From Atlantibacter hermannii (GTDB lineage Bacteria; Pseudomonadota; Gammaproteobacteria; Enterobacterales; Enterobacteriaceae), in contig LR134136.1 of the NCBI GenBank assembly GCA_900635495.1, positions 2,418,001 to 2,482,000 on the forward strand: DNA of 64,000 bases, in the 5' to 3' direction. The position numbers and the translations under genes are program-made. Under the pieces are notes generated by a model. The model ran no database searches and was not told the DNA's origin. It saw only the letters and a list, made by a program, of their open reading frames with translations. Positions 17,896 to 26,862 of this stretch are shown piece after piece (the first letter of the stretch is position 1; each line of letters opens with the position of its first letter).

Positions 17896-18320
17896 TTAAC
17901 TCTTCTTGCGTTTCAGTACCCAGCTCACCACGCCGAAAATCTGTAACTGTGAATCATCGGTAAAAGTAATGGGCCGGTATGCGGGATTGGTCGGCACCAG
18001 TTGCGGAACCGGTCGCAGACGCAGCAGTTTTACGGTGAAATCGCCATCCACGGCGGCAACCACCACATCCCCGTCCTGGGGCGTTAGCGCGCTGTCCACC
18101 ACCAGTAAATCGCCATCGGATATGCCTTCCCCAATCATTGAATCCCCGGCCGCTTTCAGCAAATACGTGGCGCTCGGGTGCTGAATGCATAACGAGGTAA
18201 TATCAATGCGGTTTCGACATAATCCTGTGCCGGAGAGGGAAAGCCGCACGGCACATACTCCATAAAGAGCGGTAAAAATTCAGGGCGAGTCGCTTCGCTT
18301 AAAGGGATTAATCTGTTCAT
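17896..18320 (-). pseudogene. umuD: DNA polymerase V protein UmuD, frame-disrupted
   Basis: S24 self-cleaving partner of UmuC. ATG 18320 begins MNRLIPLSEATRPEFLPLF; the cleavage site C25-G26 (VPCGFPSP) is followed by QHPSATYLLKAAGDSMI with the catalytic Ser, and FTVKLLRL with the catalytic Lys. One base is missing in the GG pair 18210-18211 (three expected), which breaks the frame between the cleavage site and the protease core. Restoring it reads DYVETRIDITSLCIQHPS and gives 141 residues, the normal size. Probably a base-calling error. A LexA box lies 22 bases upstream of the start. Confidence 0.88.
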
Positions 18321-18341
18321 TTTTTGTTAGACCCAACATCA

Positions 18342-18357
18342 CTGTGTTTATATACAG
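18342..18357. promoter_or_regulatory. LexA (SOS) box upstream of umuD
   Basis: CTGTGTTTATATACAG keeps the CTG-N10-CAG frame of the LexA operator with an AT-rich core. It lies 22 bases before the umuD start codon, where it would overlap the promoter. Confidence 0.88.
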
Positions 18358-18464
18358 TAGTATTGTTTTTGCGTCTCCGACAACGGCATTTTTACCGTTT
18401 CGTCGCAGTCCACTGAAAATGAAGCGATTTTTATTTTTTAACCAACAAAAAACGTGACAGCGTG

Positions 18465-18497
18465 ACAAAAAAACCGCCTGCGGTGGCAGACGGTTTT
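18465..18497 (-). terminator. Rho-independent terminator after the HAD phosphatase gene
   Basis: AACCGCCTGC and GCAGACGGTT pair with one mismatch around a GGTG loop. A run of As on the left gives a T run on the minus strand, and TTTT lies on the right, so it may act in both directions. Confidence 0.7.
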
Positions 18498-18590
18498 AGC
18501 GGCGTGGTATCGGGCAACTGAGCGGAGATAATAACGGCAGACCTTCAGCCTTCCGTCACGCGGCAGGCGCGCTACCGGGCCGCTGCTGCT

Positions 18591-19400
18591 TTAAGCGGGA
18601 AGTTTGTCCTGCAGAACAGCGTCAATCACGTCCAGCGCGCCGCTGTGATTCAGCGAGGCGGTCGCGTATTTAGCGATTTTTTTCACTTCCGGCGCGGCGT
18701 TGTCCATGGCAAAGGAGTAGCCCGCCAGTTGCAGCATTTCAATATCATTGCCGCTGTCGCCAACCGCCACGCATTCGCCAGGCTCGATATGCCAGCGCGT
18801 CATCAGGCGCTGCAAGCCGCTGGCCTTGTGCGAGCCAGGGATAATTAAATCCACAAAGCCAAAGCCGCTGGTCACCGGTTTAACGATGCCGTCCAGCGAA
18901 TGATGCAGGCTCTCTACCAGCGCCGGGATCGTCTCGTCGGGCAGATTGAGTGAGAATTTGAAGATCACATCATCAATGGTGTACAGATCGTCCACCGGCT
19001 TCAGGCGGTGGTAGTGTTTCGCCATCAGATCAATAAATGCCTGCGGCGCACCGGCGCGGTAATAGGCGCTCTCCAGTCCGCACACCACAAAGTTGATGCC
19101 GTCGAATGCGCTTAACTCATCCACCACCTTGTGATACTGGGCGGTGGTCAGCTCGCCGTGATGCACACGCTCGCCCTGGTCATACACCAGCGCACCGTTT
19201 TCAGCGACGAACGAGATGTCGCGGTAGATTTCCGGGAAGAACGAAATGAGCTGGTAATACTGGTTGCCGCTGGCGACCACGAACTTGATGCCCTTCTCCT
19301 TCAGCGCGTGGTACTGCTTCTGAAACCTTTCCCGATCGTACTGCTTGTTCTCGTTGAGAAAGGTGCCGTCCATATCCACCGCGATGAGTTTAATCTTCAT
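18591..19400 (-). CDS. Cof-type HAD-IIB sugar phosphatase (YbiV-like)
   Basis: 269 residues. HAD motif I is AVDMDGTFL (nucleophile and acid Asp), motif II is in VVASGN, motif III is the Lys in GSHKASGL, and motif IV is GDSGNDIEML. IKFVVASGNQYYQLISFFPE and AKHYHRLKPV are very close to E. coli YbiV, a sugar phosphatase. It is cytosolic and monocistronic, with its own terminator downstream. It could be the ybiV orthologue or a paralogue, as neighbouring genes differ from E. coli. Confidence 0.88.
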   Translation of the reverse strand: MKIKLIAVDMDGTFLNENKQYDRERFQKQYHALKEKGIKFVVASGNQYYQLISFFPEIYRDISFVAENGALVYDQGERVHHGELTTAQYHKVVDELSAFDGINFVVCGLESAYYRAGAPQAFIDLMAKHYHRLKPVDDLYTIDDVIFKFSLNLPDETIPALVESLHHSLDGIVKPVTSGFGFVDLIIPGSHKASGLQRLMTRWHIEPGECVAVGDSGNDIEMLQLAGYSFAMDNAAPEVKKIAKYATASLNHSGALDVIDAVLQDKLPA

Positions 19401-19500
19401 ACAACCTCATTAAATCATTACAACTTAAGGGCGACATGCTAACACCCTTTAATCAAAGAACCATATGCATTGGGAGGATTCATATTTTTCTCAAATGAAT

Positions 19501-20329
19501 TCATGCCTGTTCCAGCCGCGCCATCATCGCCCGAAACGCCTCACGGCTGACGCCATGCACCGGATGGCTGACGGCAAGACCGCATTCGTCCACCAGGCAG
19601 TCATACAGCGCATCGGCGTTTCGCCAGCTCTTCCGTGGCAGCGGCCTGCCCCGGCGCGCGTCGGGTAACACGCCGGTTGAGGACAGTGATTTTGCCGCCG
19701 TCAGGACGCATCAGCGCCAGCAGCAGATGATGCCGGAAATGCGAATCCGGCCAGCGGGACACAAAATGGTTGGCCATTAAATAATCAGCCGGATACTGAT
19801 GCGCCAGATCGAAGCGGTACAGCGCCTGCCAGCCGTCATCGTTGCGTGCTTCCAGACAATAATCGTCATCGCTTTGGATCAGCCGGTAGTCGCCATGGGG
19901 CGTGTGCAGGAGCGTATCGGGCAGAAATTCAACCGGCGTCGACAGCGTCTGGCCGCCAAAACCCACGTCCGCCAGCCACTGTTTGTCATCCAGAGTAATC
20001 AGCGACAGCCGGTGCGTGCGCGGCGGCATCTCCGCCGGATTCGCTATCACTACCCGTGCGCCGAGATCCTGCACCGCAAAGCCCAGCTCACGCAGCGCAC
20101 GAGTAAATACACCGTTCTGCTCGTAGCAGTAGCCGCCGCGTTGGGCAATCACCAGTTTCTCCTGCAGATGGGCGTCATCCAGCAAAATGGGCCGGTCCAG
20201 CAAAACGTCGAGATTTTCAAAGGGAATATGACAGGTCTGCAGAAGGTGGAGCTGCGTTAACGTCGCGACATCCGCGCGTGCCTCGCCGTCAAAGCCGATG
20301 CGCGCAAAGTAATCATCAATAAAGGCCAT
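19501..20329 (-). pseudogene. nhoA: Arylamine N-acetyltransferase NhoA/NAT, frame-disrupted
   Basis: Acetylates aromatic amines and hydroxylamines from acetyl-CoA. The triad is C68 in RGGYCYEQNGVF, H106 in PPRTHRL and D121 in LADVGFGGQ; HIPFENLDVLL and SHFRHHLLLA are also family signatures. One extra T in TTT 19619-19621 shifts the last quarter; removing it reads LANADALYDCLVDECGLAV and ends at a TGA at 19501-19503, giving 275 residues. The catalytic core is unaffected either way. It converges on nothing nearby and lies upstream of norR on the same strand. Confidence 0.85.
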
Positions 20330-20412
20330 AACCCGGTTCCTGTAAATAGACCCTACAGTTATAGCCTGAAATGGCGGCGACCTGTTCCGCTTTGTGCGTT
20401 TTTTCAGGGCAA

Positions 20413-21964
20413 TCAGGGACGATCGGCCTGCGTTGCGCGTAGGGCGGATTTAAGGCCCAGCCGTTTGGCCAGACGGTGCAGGTTCGCCACGTCGATATCC
20501 AGCGCCCGGGCGCAGGCAGCCCCAGTTATTGCCGTTTTGCGCCAGCGTCCGGCGGATCAACTCGCTCTGGAACGCGTCGGTGGCGCTGCGCAGCGCCAGG
20601 TTTTCTGCGGGCAATTCCACCGGCTTCGCGGCTGGGGCCTCAAGGCCCGGCGTTAAGGCGAAATGGCTCGCTTCGAGGACCAGCTCATCGCTGTTCTGCG
20701 TGGCACCCGCCAGCAGGATCGCCCGGTGGATGGCATGTTCGAGTTCCCGGACGTTGCCCGGCCAGTCGCTGGCGCGGATATGGGCAAGCGCGCTGGCGCT
20801 GAGCACCACGCTTCCCAGCCCCAGCCGCGCCCGGGACTGCTCGCAGAAAAAGCCCGCCAGCAGCACATTGTCATCGCCGCGCTCGCGCAGCGGGGGCACC
20901 GTAAGCGGAAAGACGCTTAACCGGTGATACAAATCGGCCCGGAAACGCCCTTCCATCACCTCTTCTTTCAGATCGCGGTTGGTGGCCGCCAGCACCCGCA
21001 CATCCACCCGCAGGCTACGATCGTCACCGACGCGCTGAATATCGCCATATTGCAGCACCCGCAGTAATTTGGCCTGCAACGGCAGGGGAAAGCTCACCAA
21101 TTTCATCGAGAAACAGCGTGCCGTGGTCGGCCATTTCAAATTTGCCGCTGCGGTTGCTGATAGCGCCGGTAAAAGCCCCTTTTACATGGCCGAACAGCTC
21201 GCTTTCCGCCACGGTTTCCGGTAGCGCGGCGCAGTTGAGATAGACCAGCGGATTAGCGGCCCGCGCCGAGCCTTCGTGGATGGCGCGCGCCACCAGCTCT
21301 TTACCAGTGCCGGTTTCGCCGCTGATCAATACGTTCAGGTCAGACGGCGCGACGATATCAATCGCCTTCTTCAGGGCCATCATCGGCTGGCACAGGCCAA
21401 TCATTTCGGTACCGGAGGCGTTACCGGTGCGAGCCGCCTTGGCAGCGGGCAGCGGCGTGTTTTTTTCCAGCTGTTCAATCAATAACGCGTTATCCAGCGC
21501 GCCTGCGGCAAGCACGGCAATCAGCCGTAGCTCTTCATCGCTGAAGTTATCAAACTGCGTCGGGTCCATGCCGTCGAGGGTCAGCGCGCCAATCAGGTTT
21601 TGCCCCGCGAACAACGGCAGGCCAATACAGGCGTGAACCTTCAGGCTTTCATGACCGGGGATGAGTCCGTCATAGGGATCCGGCAAGGTACTGTCCGCCG
21701 GGAAACGGACGATATCCCGGCACGGGCGATGGCCTCGAGGCGGGGATGTTCATTGAGCGCAAAGCGCCGACCCGGCACGTCAGGCGACAGCCCGTCAATC
21801 GCCAGCGGACGAAAATGCTGGGCTTCATAGCGCAACAGCGCCGAGGCGTCGCATTTCAGCACGTGGCGTAAGGTACTGATTAAACGCTGAAAGCGGTCCT
21901 GGTGGCTGATGCCCTGCTGGAGTTCAATGGCGATGGTGGCGAGAAGATTAACGGACAGGCTCAT
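20413..21964 (-). pseudogene. norR: Nitric-oxide-sensing transcription activator NorR, frame-disrupted
   Basis: Sigma-54 activator that senses NO through a non-haem iron in its GAF domain. The N-terminal GAF (MSLSVNLLATIAIELQQGI) is followed by an AAA+ domain with Walker A GETGTGKE and ELFGHVKGAFTGA, and a C-terminal HTH (LDIDVANLHRLAKRLGLK). Three one-base lesions break it: a missing G at 21716-21718, an extra base at 21085-21088 and an extra base at 20520-20523. Corrected, it is about 516 residues. Two NorR boxes lie just upstream, but the usual divergent norVW genes are absent. Three errors in one gene fit poor base calling rather than decay. Confidence 0.88.
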
Positions 21965-21982
21965 GATATGCCCTCATTCATA

Positions 21983-22012
21983 GTCATAATGACTGTATTT
22001 TGTCATATTGAC
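21983..22012. promoter_or_regulatory. Two NorR-binding boxes upstream of norR
   Basis: GTCATAATGAC (21983-21993) and GTCATATTGAC (22002-22012) are both perfect GTCA-N3-TGAC sites, 19 bases centre to centre, 19 bases upstream of norR. In E. coli such sites serve the divergent norVW promoter; here no gene follows them on the plus strand. Confidence 0.8.
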
Positions 22013-22030
22013 TGCGATTATAAAAGGCGC

Positions 22031-22054
22031 AAAAAAATGCCCGCCGTAGCGGGC
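22031..22054 (-). terminator. Rho-independent terminator of pptA
   Basis: GCCCGC and GCGGGC form a 6-bp stem with a CGTA loop, followed on the minus strand by seven Ts. It starts 10 bases past the pptA stop. Confidence 0.8.
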
Positions 22055-22063
22055 GGGTGACGG

Positions 22064-22294
22064 TCACATGCTGTAGCCGGGCTTCTTCGCCAGCGTATCC
22101 AGATGCGGCGCGATGTCGGTATCCCAGACCTGCTGTTTCCAGTTATCCGGCTGGACTTCCTCCAGCGCCACGCTCACCGATGTCGGTTTGCTGTCGAGAT
22201 GCTTAATGACAACCTTCGCGATGTCATCGGCAAAGGCCTGACGCTGTTCTTCAGTTAATTCACGCGGGAAATATTTAATATCAACATGTGGCAT
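22064..22294 (-). CDS. pptA: 4-oxalocrotonate tautomerase-family protein PptA
   Basis: A 76-residue small tautomerase. After removal of Met1 the catalytic Pro2 is exposed (MPHVDIKYFPREL). The protein ends KKPGYSM, matching E. coli PptA (YdcE). It acts on keto-enol pairs in vitro such as phenylpyruvate; the physiological substrate is unknown. It is followed directly by a terminator and then the NorR sites. Confidence 0.92.
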   Translation of the reverse strand: MPHVDIKYFPRELTEEQRQAFADDIAKVVIKHLDSKPTSVSVALEEVQPDNWKQQVWDTDIAPHLDTLAKKPGYSM

Positions 22295-22342
22295 GGGTGT
22301 GCTCCCTGGAAGGTGAACCGTTATCCTGCCCTGTTTTTCCGG

Positions 22343-22960
22343 CTATGACAAAAGCTTATTCGCCCGCAGTACGTCCTGTAACTCAGGCCGCTCGCAGACC
22401 CGATCGGCCAGCGCGTTCAACCCTGGGGTTTCGGCGGCAAACCATTCGGCACGCGGCCGCCAGAGACGGATCACCGGCCACCAGGCGTCAATCAGGGTAA
22501 GCCGTTCACCAAACGTGTACGGCGCATGATGAAGCTGCGTTTCCAGCCAGCGCCACAGGCTCTCACGATAGCGGTTAGTGCTGTCTGTCAGCGCCTGCGG
22601 GTTTTCCGTCACCCAACGCGCCGGGTAATCGCCGTAGGTAAAGGTGGGATAGACATTGGCCACCAGCCAGATCAGCAATCGCCAGAACTGCTGGCGTTCC
22701 GGTGTGCCCGGTTCGGGCGCAAACTGCGGATGACGGTCGAGCAGCCACAGCGCAATCGCGGCGCTTTCTGTGAGGATCTGCCCGTCATCCAGCTCGAGGG
22801 TCGGCACCTGGCATAGCGGATTCAGTGCCTGAAGCCTGTCCCGCTGGGGGCCGGGTTCGTCAAAACCTTCCACATTAATAAACTGGTAGGGCTCCCCTGC
22901 CATGGTGAGCATAATTTCGCTGATTGCCGAGCCCCAGCCCGGCGCGCCGTATAGGTTCAT
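22343..22960 (-). CDS. Glutathione S-transferase family protein
   Basis: A 205-residue two-domain GST: a thioredoxin-like N-terminal domain with PLCQVPTLELDDGQILTESAAIALWL, where the cis-Pro and the ES glutathione-binding pair are typical, and an all-helical C-terminal domain. The start MNLYGAPGWGSAISEI has a Ser in the usual catalytic region. The class and substrate are unclear. It lies 48 bases upstream of pptA on the same strand, so they may be co-transcribed. Confidence 0.88.
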   Translation of the reverse strand: MNLYGAPGWGSAISEIMLTMAGEPYQFINVEGFDEPGPQRDRLQALNPLCQVPTLELDDGQILTESAAIALWLLDRHPQFAPEPGTPERQQFWRLLIWLVANVYPTFTYGDYPARWVTENPQALTDSTNRYRESLWRWLETQLHHAPYTFGERLTLIDAWWPVIRLWRPRAEWFAAETPGLNALADRVCERPELQDVLRANKLLS

Positions 22961-23105
22961 GGTGATCTCCCGTTGCTCATTTCAGTGTAGCGAGGGTTAG
23001 CAGAAATGGCGGCTATGGGCGGTCGGGCAGGCAAACCCGTTGAATGCGTTAACCAATCCTGTAGGCTTTAAGGATAGTCATCACCTATAAGTACAGGACT
23101 CTGTT

Positions 23106-23750
23106 ATGAATCTCAGTGAAATTATTCGCACCCGCTATACCAGCAAAGCCTATGATGCAACCCGCAAGTTAACTGACGATCAGCGTGCACAGCTGATGGA
23201 TCTGTTGCGTTTCAGCCCGTCATCGGTCAACTCGCAGCCGTGGCACTTCATTATTATCGATTCTGAAGAAGCCAAAGCGCGCATCCTGCCTACGGTCAGC
23301 GAAGCCAATGCGGAGAAAATTCAAAAAGCCGCGCTGGTGGTGCTGTTCACGACCCATACCGAAATCACCGAAGAACACCTGAATGCCCTGCTGGAAAAAG
23401 AAGCCCAGGACGGACGCTTTATCAATGACGAGTTCCGTCTCGGTCAGGATAAAGGGCGTCGCTATTTCGTCGGGCTGAACAGCGGAACGGTAGAAAAACA
23501 ACAGGCATGGATGGCCCGTCAGGCCTATATCGCGCTGGGTTTTCTGCTGTTGGGTGCCGCCAGTATGGGCCTTGACGCCACGCCGATTGAAGGTTTCTTC
23601 CCGGATAAAATGGACGAGGCGCTGGGGCTGCCTGAGCAGGGACTGCGCAGCGTTGTGATGGCGACCGTGGGCTATCACAGCGAATCGGATTTCAACGCCG
23701 GTTTACCGAAATCGCGTTTAGCGGCGGAAGAGATTTTCACCGTGTTGTAA
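23106..23750 (+). CDS. Oxygen-insensitive NAD(P)H nitroreductase (NfsB family)
   Basis: A 214-residue FMN-dependent nitroreductase that reduces nitroaromatics and quinones. FMN contacts are expected in RYTSKAYDA and in FSPSSVNSQPWHFI; the C-terminal GLPKSRL motif is preserved. DKGRRYFVGLN and LLLGAASMGLDATPIEGF match the NfsB pattern, but the divergence from E. coli NfsB is large, so this may be a paralogue. AGGA precedes the ATG. It is monocistronic with a terminator 6 bases downstream. Confidence 0.88.
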   Translation: MNLSEIIRTRYTSKAYDATRKLTDDQRAQLMDLLRFSPSSVNSQPWHFIIIDSEEAKARILPTVSEANAEKIQKAALVVLFTTHTEITEEHLNALLEKEAQDGRFINDEFRLGQDKGRRYFVGLNSGTVEKQQAWMARQAYIALGFLLLGAASMGLDATPIEGFFPDKMDEALGLPEQGLRSVVMATVGYHSESDFNAGLPKSRLAAEEIFTVL

Positions 23751-23756
23751 GCCTTC

Positions 23757-23784
23757 GGGCAGGCGCGCCGTCGCCTGCCCCTTT
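23757..23784 (+). terminator. Terminator of the nitroreductase gene
   Basis: GGGCAGGCG and CGCCTGCCC form a perfect 9-bp stem with a 6-base loop, followed by CTTTCC. Confidence 0.65.
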
Positions 23785-24042
23785 CCTGCTATTTCCTGAT
23801 CAATTCTCTCGTTATCTTTCCCATAATGTCTGGTTTATTGTCCTGGCCTGAAACGAGTCAGTGGTGGGATGCGCCATGAAAACTGGCCTTTTTCGCGTTT
23901 TTTAATCTTCGTCACGCTTAACTCATTGCACACATTTGCGGACACGCGGAATTCGGGTACGATGCTGCGCCGGAAAGCCGCCTCACCAAAAACATAACAG
24001 AGGCGGAGGCATACCTATTTCAGGACAGGATCACAGGAAAAC

Positions 24043-25542
24043 ATGAACAACAACCACGATCGCGCGGCCGAACATCGTGCCGCCAAACGACGCTGGCTCA
24101 ATTCTCATGAAGAGGGCTACCACAAAGCGATGGGCAACCGTCAGATTCAAATGATCGCCATCGGCGGCGCTATCGGTACCGGCCTGTTTTTAGGCGCGGG
24201 CGCCCGGTTGCAGATGGCGGGGCCGTCTCTGGCGCTGGTCTATCTGGTCTGCGGGATTTTCTCTTTCTTTATTCTGCGTGCACTGGGTGAACTGGTGCTG
24301 CACCGCCCGTCCAGCGGCAGTTTCGTCTCCTATGCCCGCGAGTTTTTGGGCGAGAAAGCGGCCTTTGTCGCGGGGTGGATGTATTTCGTTAACTGGGCGA
24401 TGACCGGCATTGTCGATATCACGGCGGTGGCGCTGTATATGCACTACTGGGGCGCGTTTGGCGATGTGCCGCAGTGGGTCTTCGCCCTGGCCGCGCTGGC
24501 GCTGGTCGGCACCATGAACATGATCGGCGTGAAATGGTTCGCCGAAATGGAATTCTGGTTCGCGCTGGTGAAAGTACTGGCGATTGTCGCGTTCCTGGTG
24601 GTCGGTACCATTTTCCTGGGCACCGGCAAACCGCTGGATGGCAACGCAACCGGTTTTCATTTGATCACCGATAACGGCGGGTTTTTCCCGCACGGCCTGC
24701 TGCCTGCACTGGTGCTGGTTCAGGGCGTGGTCTTCGCCTTCGCGTCCATTGAGCTGGTGGGCACGGCTGCGGGCGAAGCCAAAGATCCGCAAAAAACGGT
24801 ACCGAAAGCGATTAACAGCGTGATCTGGCGTATCGGCCTGTTTTACGTCGGTTCGGTGGTACTGCTGGTGCTGTTGTTACCGTGGATGGCTTACCAGCCA
24901 GGCCAGAGCCCGTTCGTCACCTTCTTCTCTAAACTGGGCGTGCCGTACATTGGCAGCGTGATGAATATCGTGGTGCTGACCGCGGCGCTCTCCAGCCTGA
25001 ACTCCGGGCTTTACTCCACGGGCCGTATTCTGCGCTCCATGTCGATGGGCGGTTCCGCGCCGCGCTTTATGTCGAAGATGAGCAAGCAGCAGGTGCCCTA
25101 CGCGGGGATCCTCGCCACGCTGGCCATCTATGTGTTCGGCGTGGTGCTGAACTATCTGGTGCCCAGCCAGGTGTTCGAAATTGTCCTCAACATGGCCTCG
25201 CTGGGGATTATTGCCTCATGGGCGTTCATCATGGTGTGCCAGATGCGCCTGCGCAAAGCCATTCGTGAAGGCAAAGCCGAGAAAGTGAGCTTCCGTCTGC
25301 CGGGCGCGCCGGTCACCTCCTGGTTGACCCTGCTGTTCCTGCTGAGCGTGCTGGTGCTAATGGCGTTTGACTACCCGAACGGCACCTGGACGATTGGCTC
25401 CATCCCGGTACTGGGTCTGCTGCTGACGGCTGGCTGGTACGCGGTGCGCAAGCGTGTGAATCAAATTCACAGCACGGCACCGGTGGATCCTGGTGAGGCG
25501 GAGGCGCAGCCTAAGCCGCTGATTGAACAACCAACGCGTTAA
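24043..25542 (+). CDS. ansP: L-asparagine permease AnsP
   Basis: A 499-residue APC-superfamily amino acid transporter with about 12 membrane helices. The first helix has the substrate-binding glycine motif IGGAIGTGLFLGAG. The sequence follows E. coli AnsP nearly throughout (WLNSHEEGYHKAMGNRQIQM; HRPSSGSFVSYAREFLGEKA) and has the same length. It imports asparagine with protons across the inner membrane. In E. coli ansP lies next to yncE; here DUF1176, mscS-like and MFS genes lie between them. A strong terminator follows. Confidence 0.95.
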   Translation: MNNNHDRAAEHRAAKRRWLNSHEEGYHKAMGNRQIQMIAIGGAIGTGLFLGAGARLQMAGPSLALVYLVCGIFSFFILRALGELVLHRPSSGSFVSYAREFLGEKAAFVAGWMYFVNWAMTGIVDITAVALYMHYWGAFGDVPQWVFALAALALVGTMNMIGVKWFAEMEFWFALVKVLAIVAFLVVGTIFLGTGKPLDGNATGFHLITDNGGFFPHGLLPALVLVQGVVFAFASIELVGTAAGEAKDPQKTVPKAINSVIWRIGLFYVGSVVLLVLLLPWMAYQPGQSPFVTFFSKLGVPYIGSVMNIVVLTAALSSLNSGLYSTGRILRSMSMGGSAPRFMSKMSKQQVPYAGILATLAIYVFGVVLNYLVPSQVFEIVLNMASLGIIASWAFIMVCQMRLRKAIREGKAEKVSFRLPGAPVTSWLTLLFLLSVLVLMAFDYPNGTWTIGSIPVLGLLLTAGWYAVRKRVNQIHSTAPVDPGEAEAQPKPLIEQPTR

Positions 25543-25550
25543 TGCGTATC

Positions 25551-25575
25551 ACGCCGGGCCCGCCCGGCGTTTTTT
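25551..25575 (+). terminator. Rho-independent terminator of ansP
   Basis: ACGCCGGG and CCCGGCGT form a perfect 8-bp stem with a 4-base loop, followed by six Ts. Confidence 0.88.
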
Positions 25576-25681
25576 ATGGTAGCCAGACAACCGCAAAAAA
25601 ACCGCTAATATTCATTGCCTGCATTCAGGATTATGCGCAAGGATAGTCAGATTATATTTATAAGGTATTCAGGAGGAAGCG

Positions 25682-26729
25682 ATGAAAGCATTGAGGATGC
25701 CCGTGGCGACGCTGGCGCTTTGCGTCGTCAGCGCCGGTGCGCTGGCCGCCGGAGGCGTGTCGTTTAGCTATAAAAACTGGGAAGTCGTCTGCGATAACGT
25801 ATTAACCTGCCGTGCGGCGGGGTACGGCCCGGAATAAGGCAGCGGCGGATCGGTGTTGCTCACCCGCGAAGCCGGTCCGAACAGCGTCGTGCAGGGCCGC
25901 GTGATGCTTGCCGATATCGAGGAAAACGACTCCCCGGAAACCGTCGATTTAGCCCTGTTTATCAACGATCAACCGCTGGGCAATATCACGCCAGGTCCGG
26001 ACGGCGACTGGATACTCGCCCAGCAGCAGACTGACGCCATCATCAAGGCGGTAACAGGCAGCGGCGTGGTTGAATTTCGCGGCGGCAAAGCCCCGTTTGC
26101 GCTGTCCGGCGACGGTGCAAACGCGGTAATGCTGAAAATGGACGATGTCCAGGGCCGGGTGAATACCGTCGGCGCGCTGATCAAAAAAGGCAATAAACCG
26201 GAAAGCAGCGTTCCTGTGGCCCCTGCGATACCGGCCATCGTGGCAGCGCCCACCCTCGACGCGCCGGAAAAAACCGCTCGATGCCCAGCAGGACAGCCTT
26301 ATCCGCCCGCTGTTGCAGGCCGCTACCCGCCAGGATGATTGCGAAAGGCTCTACCCCGATCCGGACAATCAGCCTGAAAACATCACCGTGACGCCGCTGG
26401 ATGAAAAACATGTTTTGCTGTCGTCACTGTGCTGGCGTGCCGCCTATAACGAAGGGTATGGCTACTGGGTGATGGACGCCGCTATGAAAGGCAAACCGCA
26501 ACTGGTGACCAGTTCCGGCACCAGCTATCAGAAAGGCATTATCGATATGGCCCAGAAAGGACGCGGTCTTGGCGATTGCTGGGGCAATGAAAGCTGGGTA
26601 TGGGACGGCAAGGCTTTCCAGCTCAGCAGCAGTTACACCACCGGCATGTGCCGCTATTTACGCGCTGGCGGCACCTGGGTTCTCCCCACCTGGGTGACTG
26701 ACGTCAAAAAAGCCGATAACGCACTGTAA
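25682..26729 (+). pseudogene. DUF1176-family periplasmic protein, interrupted twice
   Basis: ATG 25682 (after AGGAGG) begins a signal peptide, MKALRMPVATLALCVVSAGA, then FSYKNWEVVCDNVLTCRAAGYGPE, the opening of DUF1176 proteins. An in-frame TAA at 25835-25837 stops it; beyond it the same frame continues GSGGSVLLTREAGPNS. A second lesion, one extra A in A6 26268-26273, shifts the frame; corrected it reads EKPLDAQQDSLIRPLLQAA and runs to a TAA at 26727-26729. About 348 residues in all. The function of the family is unknown. The stop codon is not an indel and may be a true nonsense mutation. Confidence 0.78.
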
Positions 26730-26862
26730 GTCTTCCACGCGGGCGCGCCCTGCTCCCGCGTGATTAAGAATCCCCCTGAAAATCCCTCATACCGCCCGGT
26801 AATCCAACCCGCAGCACAGGATGTCTATACTTGATGCTCATGCCTGAATGACGGGAGGAAAA

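Noticed and set aside
24190..24792. Minus-strand 200-codon frame inside ansP
   Set aside because: Antisense to a well-conserved permease; His/Gln/Arg-rich shadow composition.
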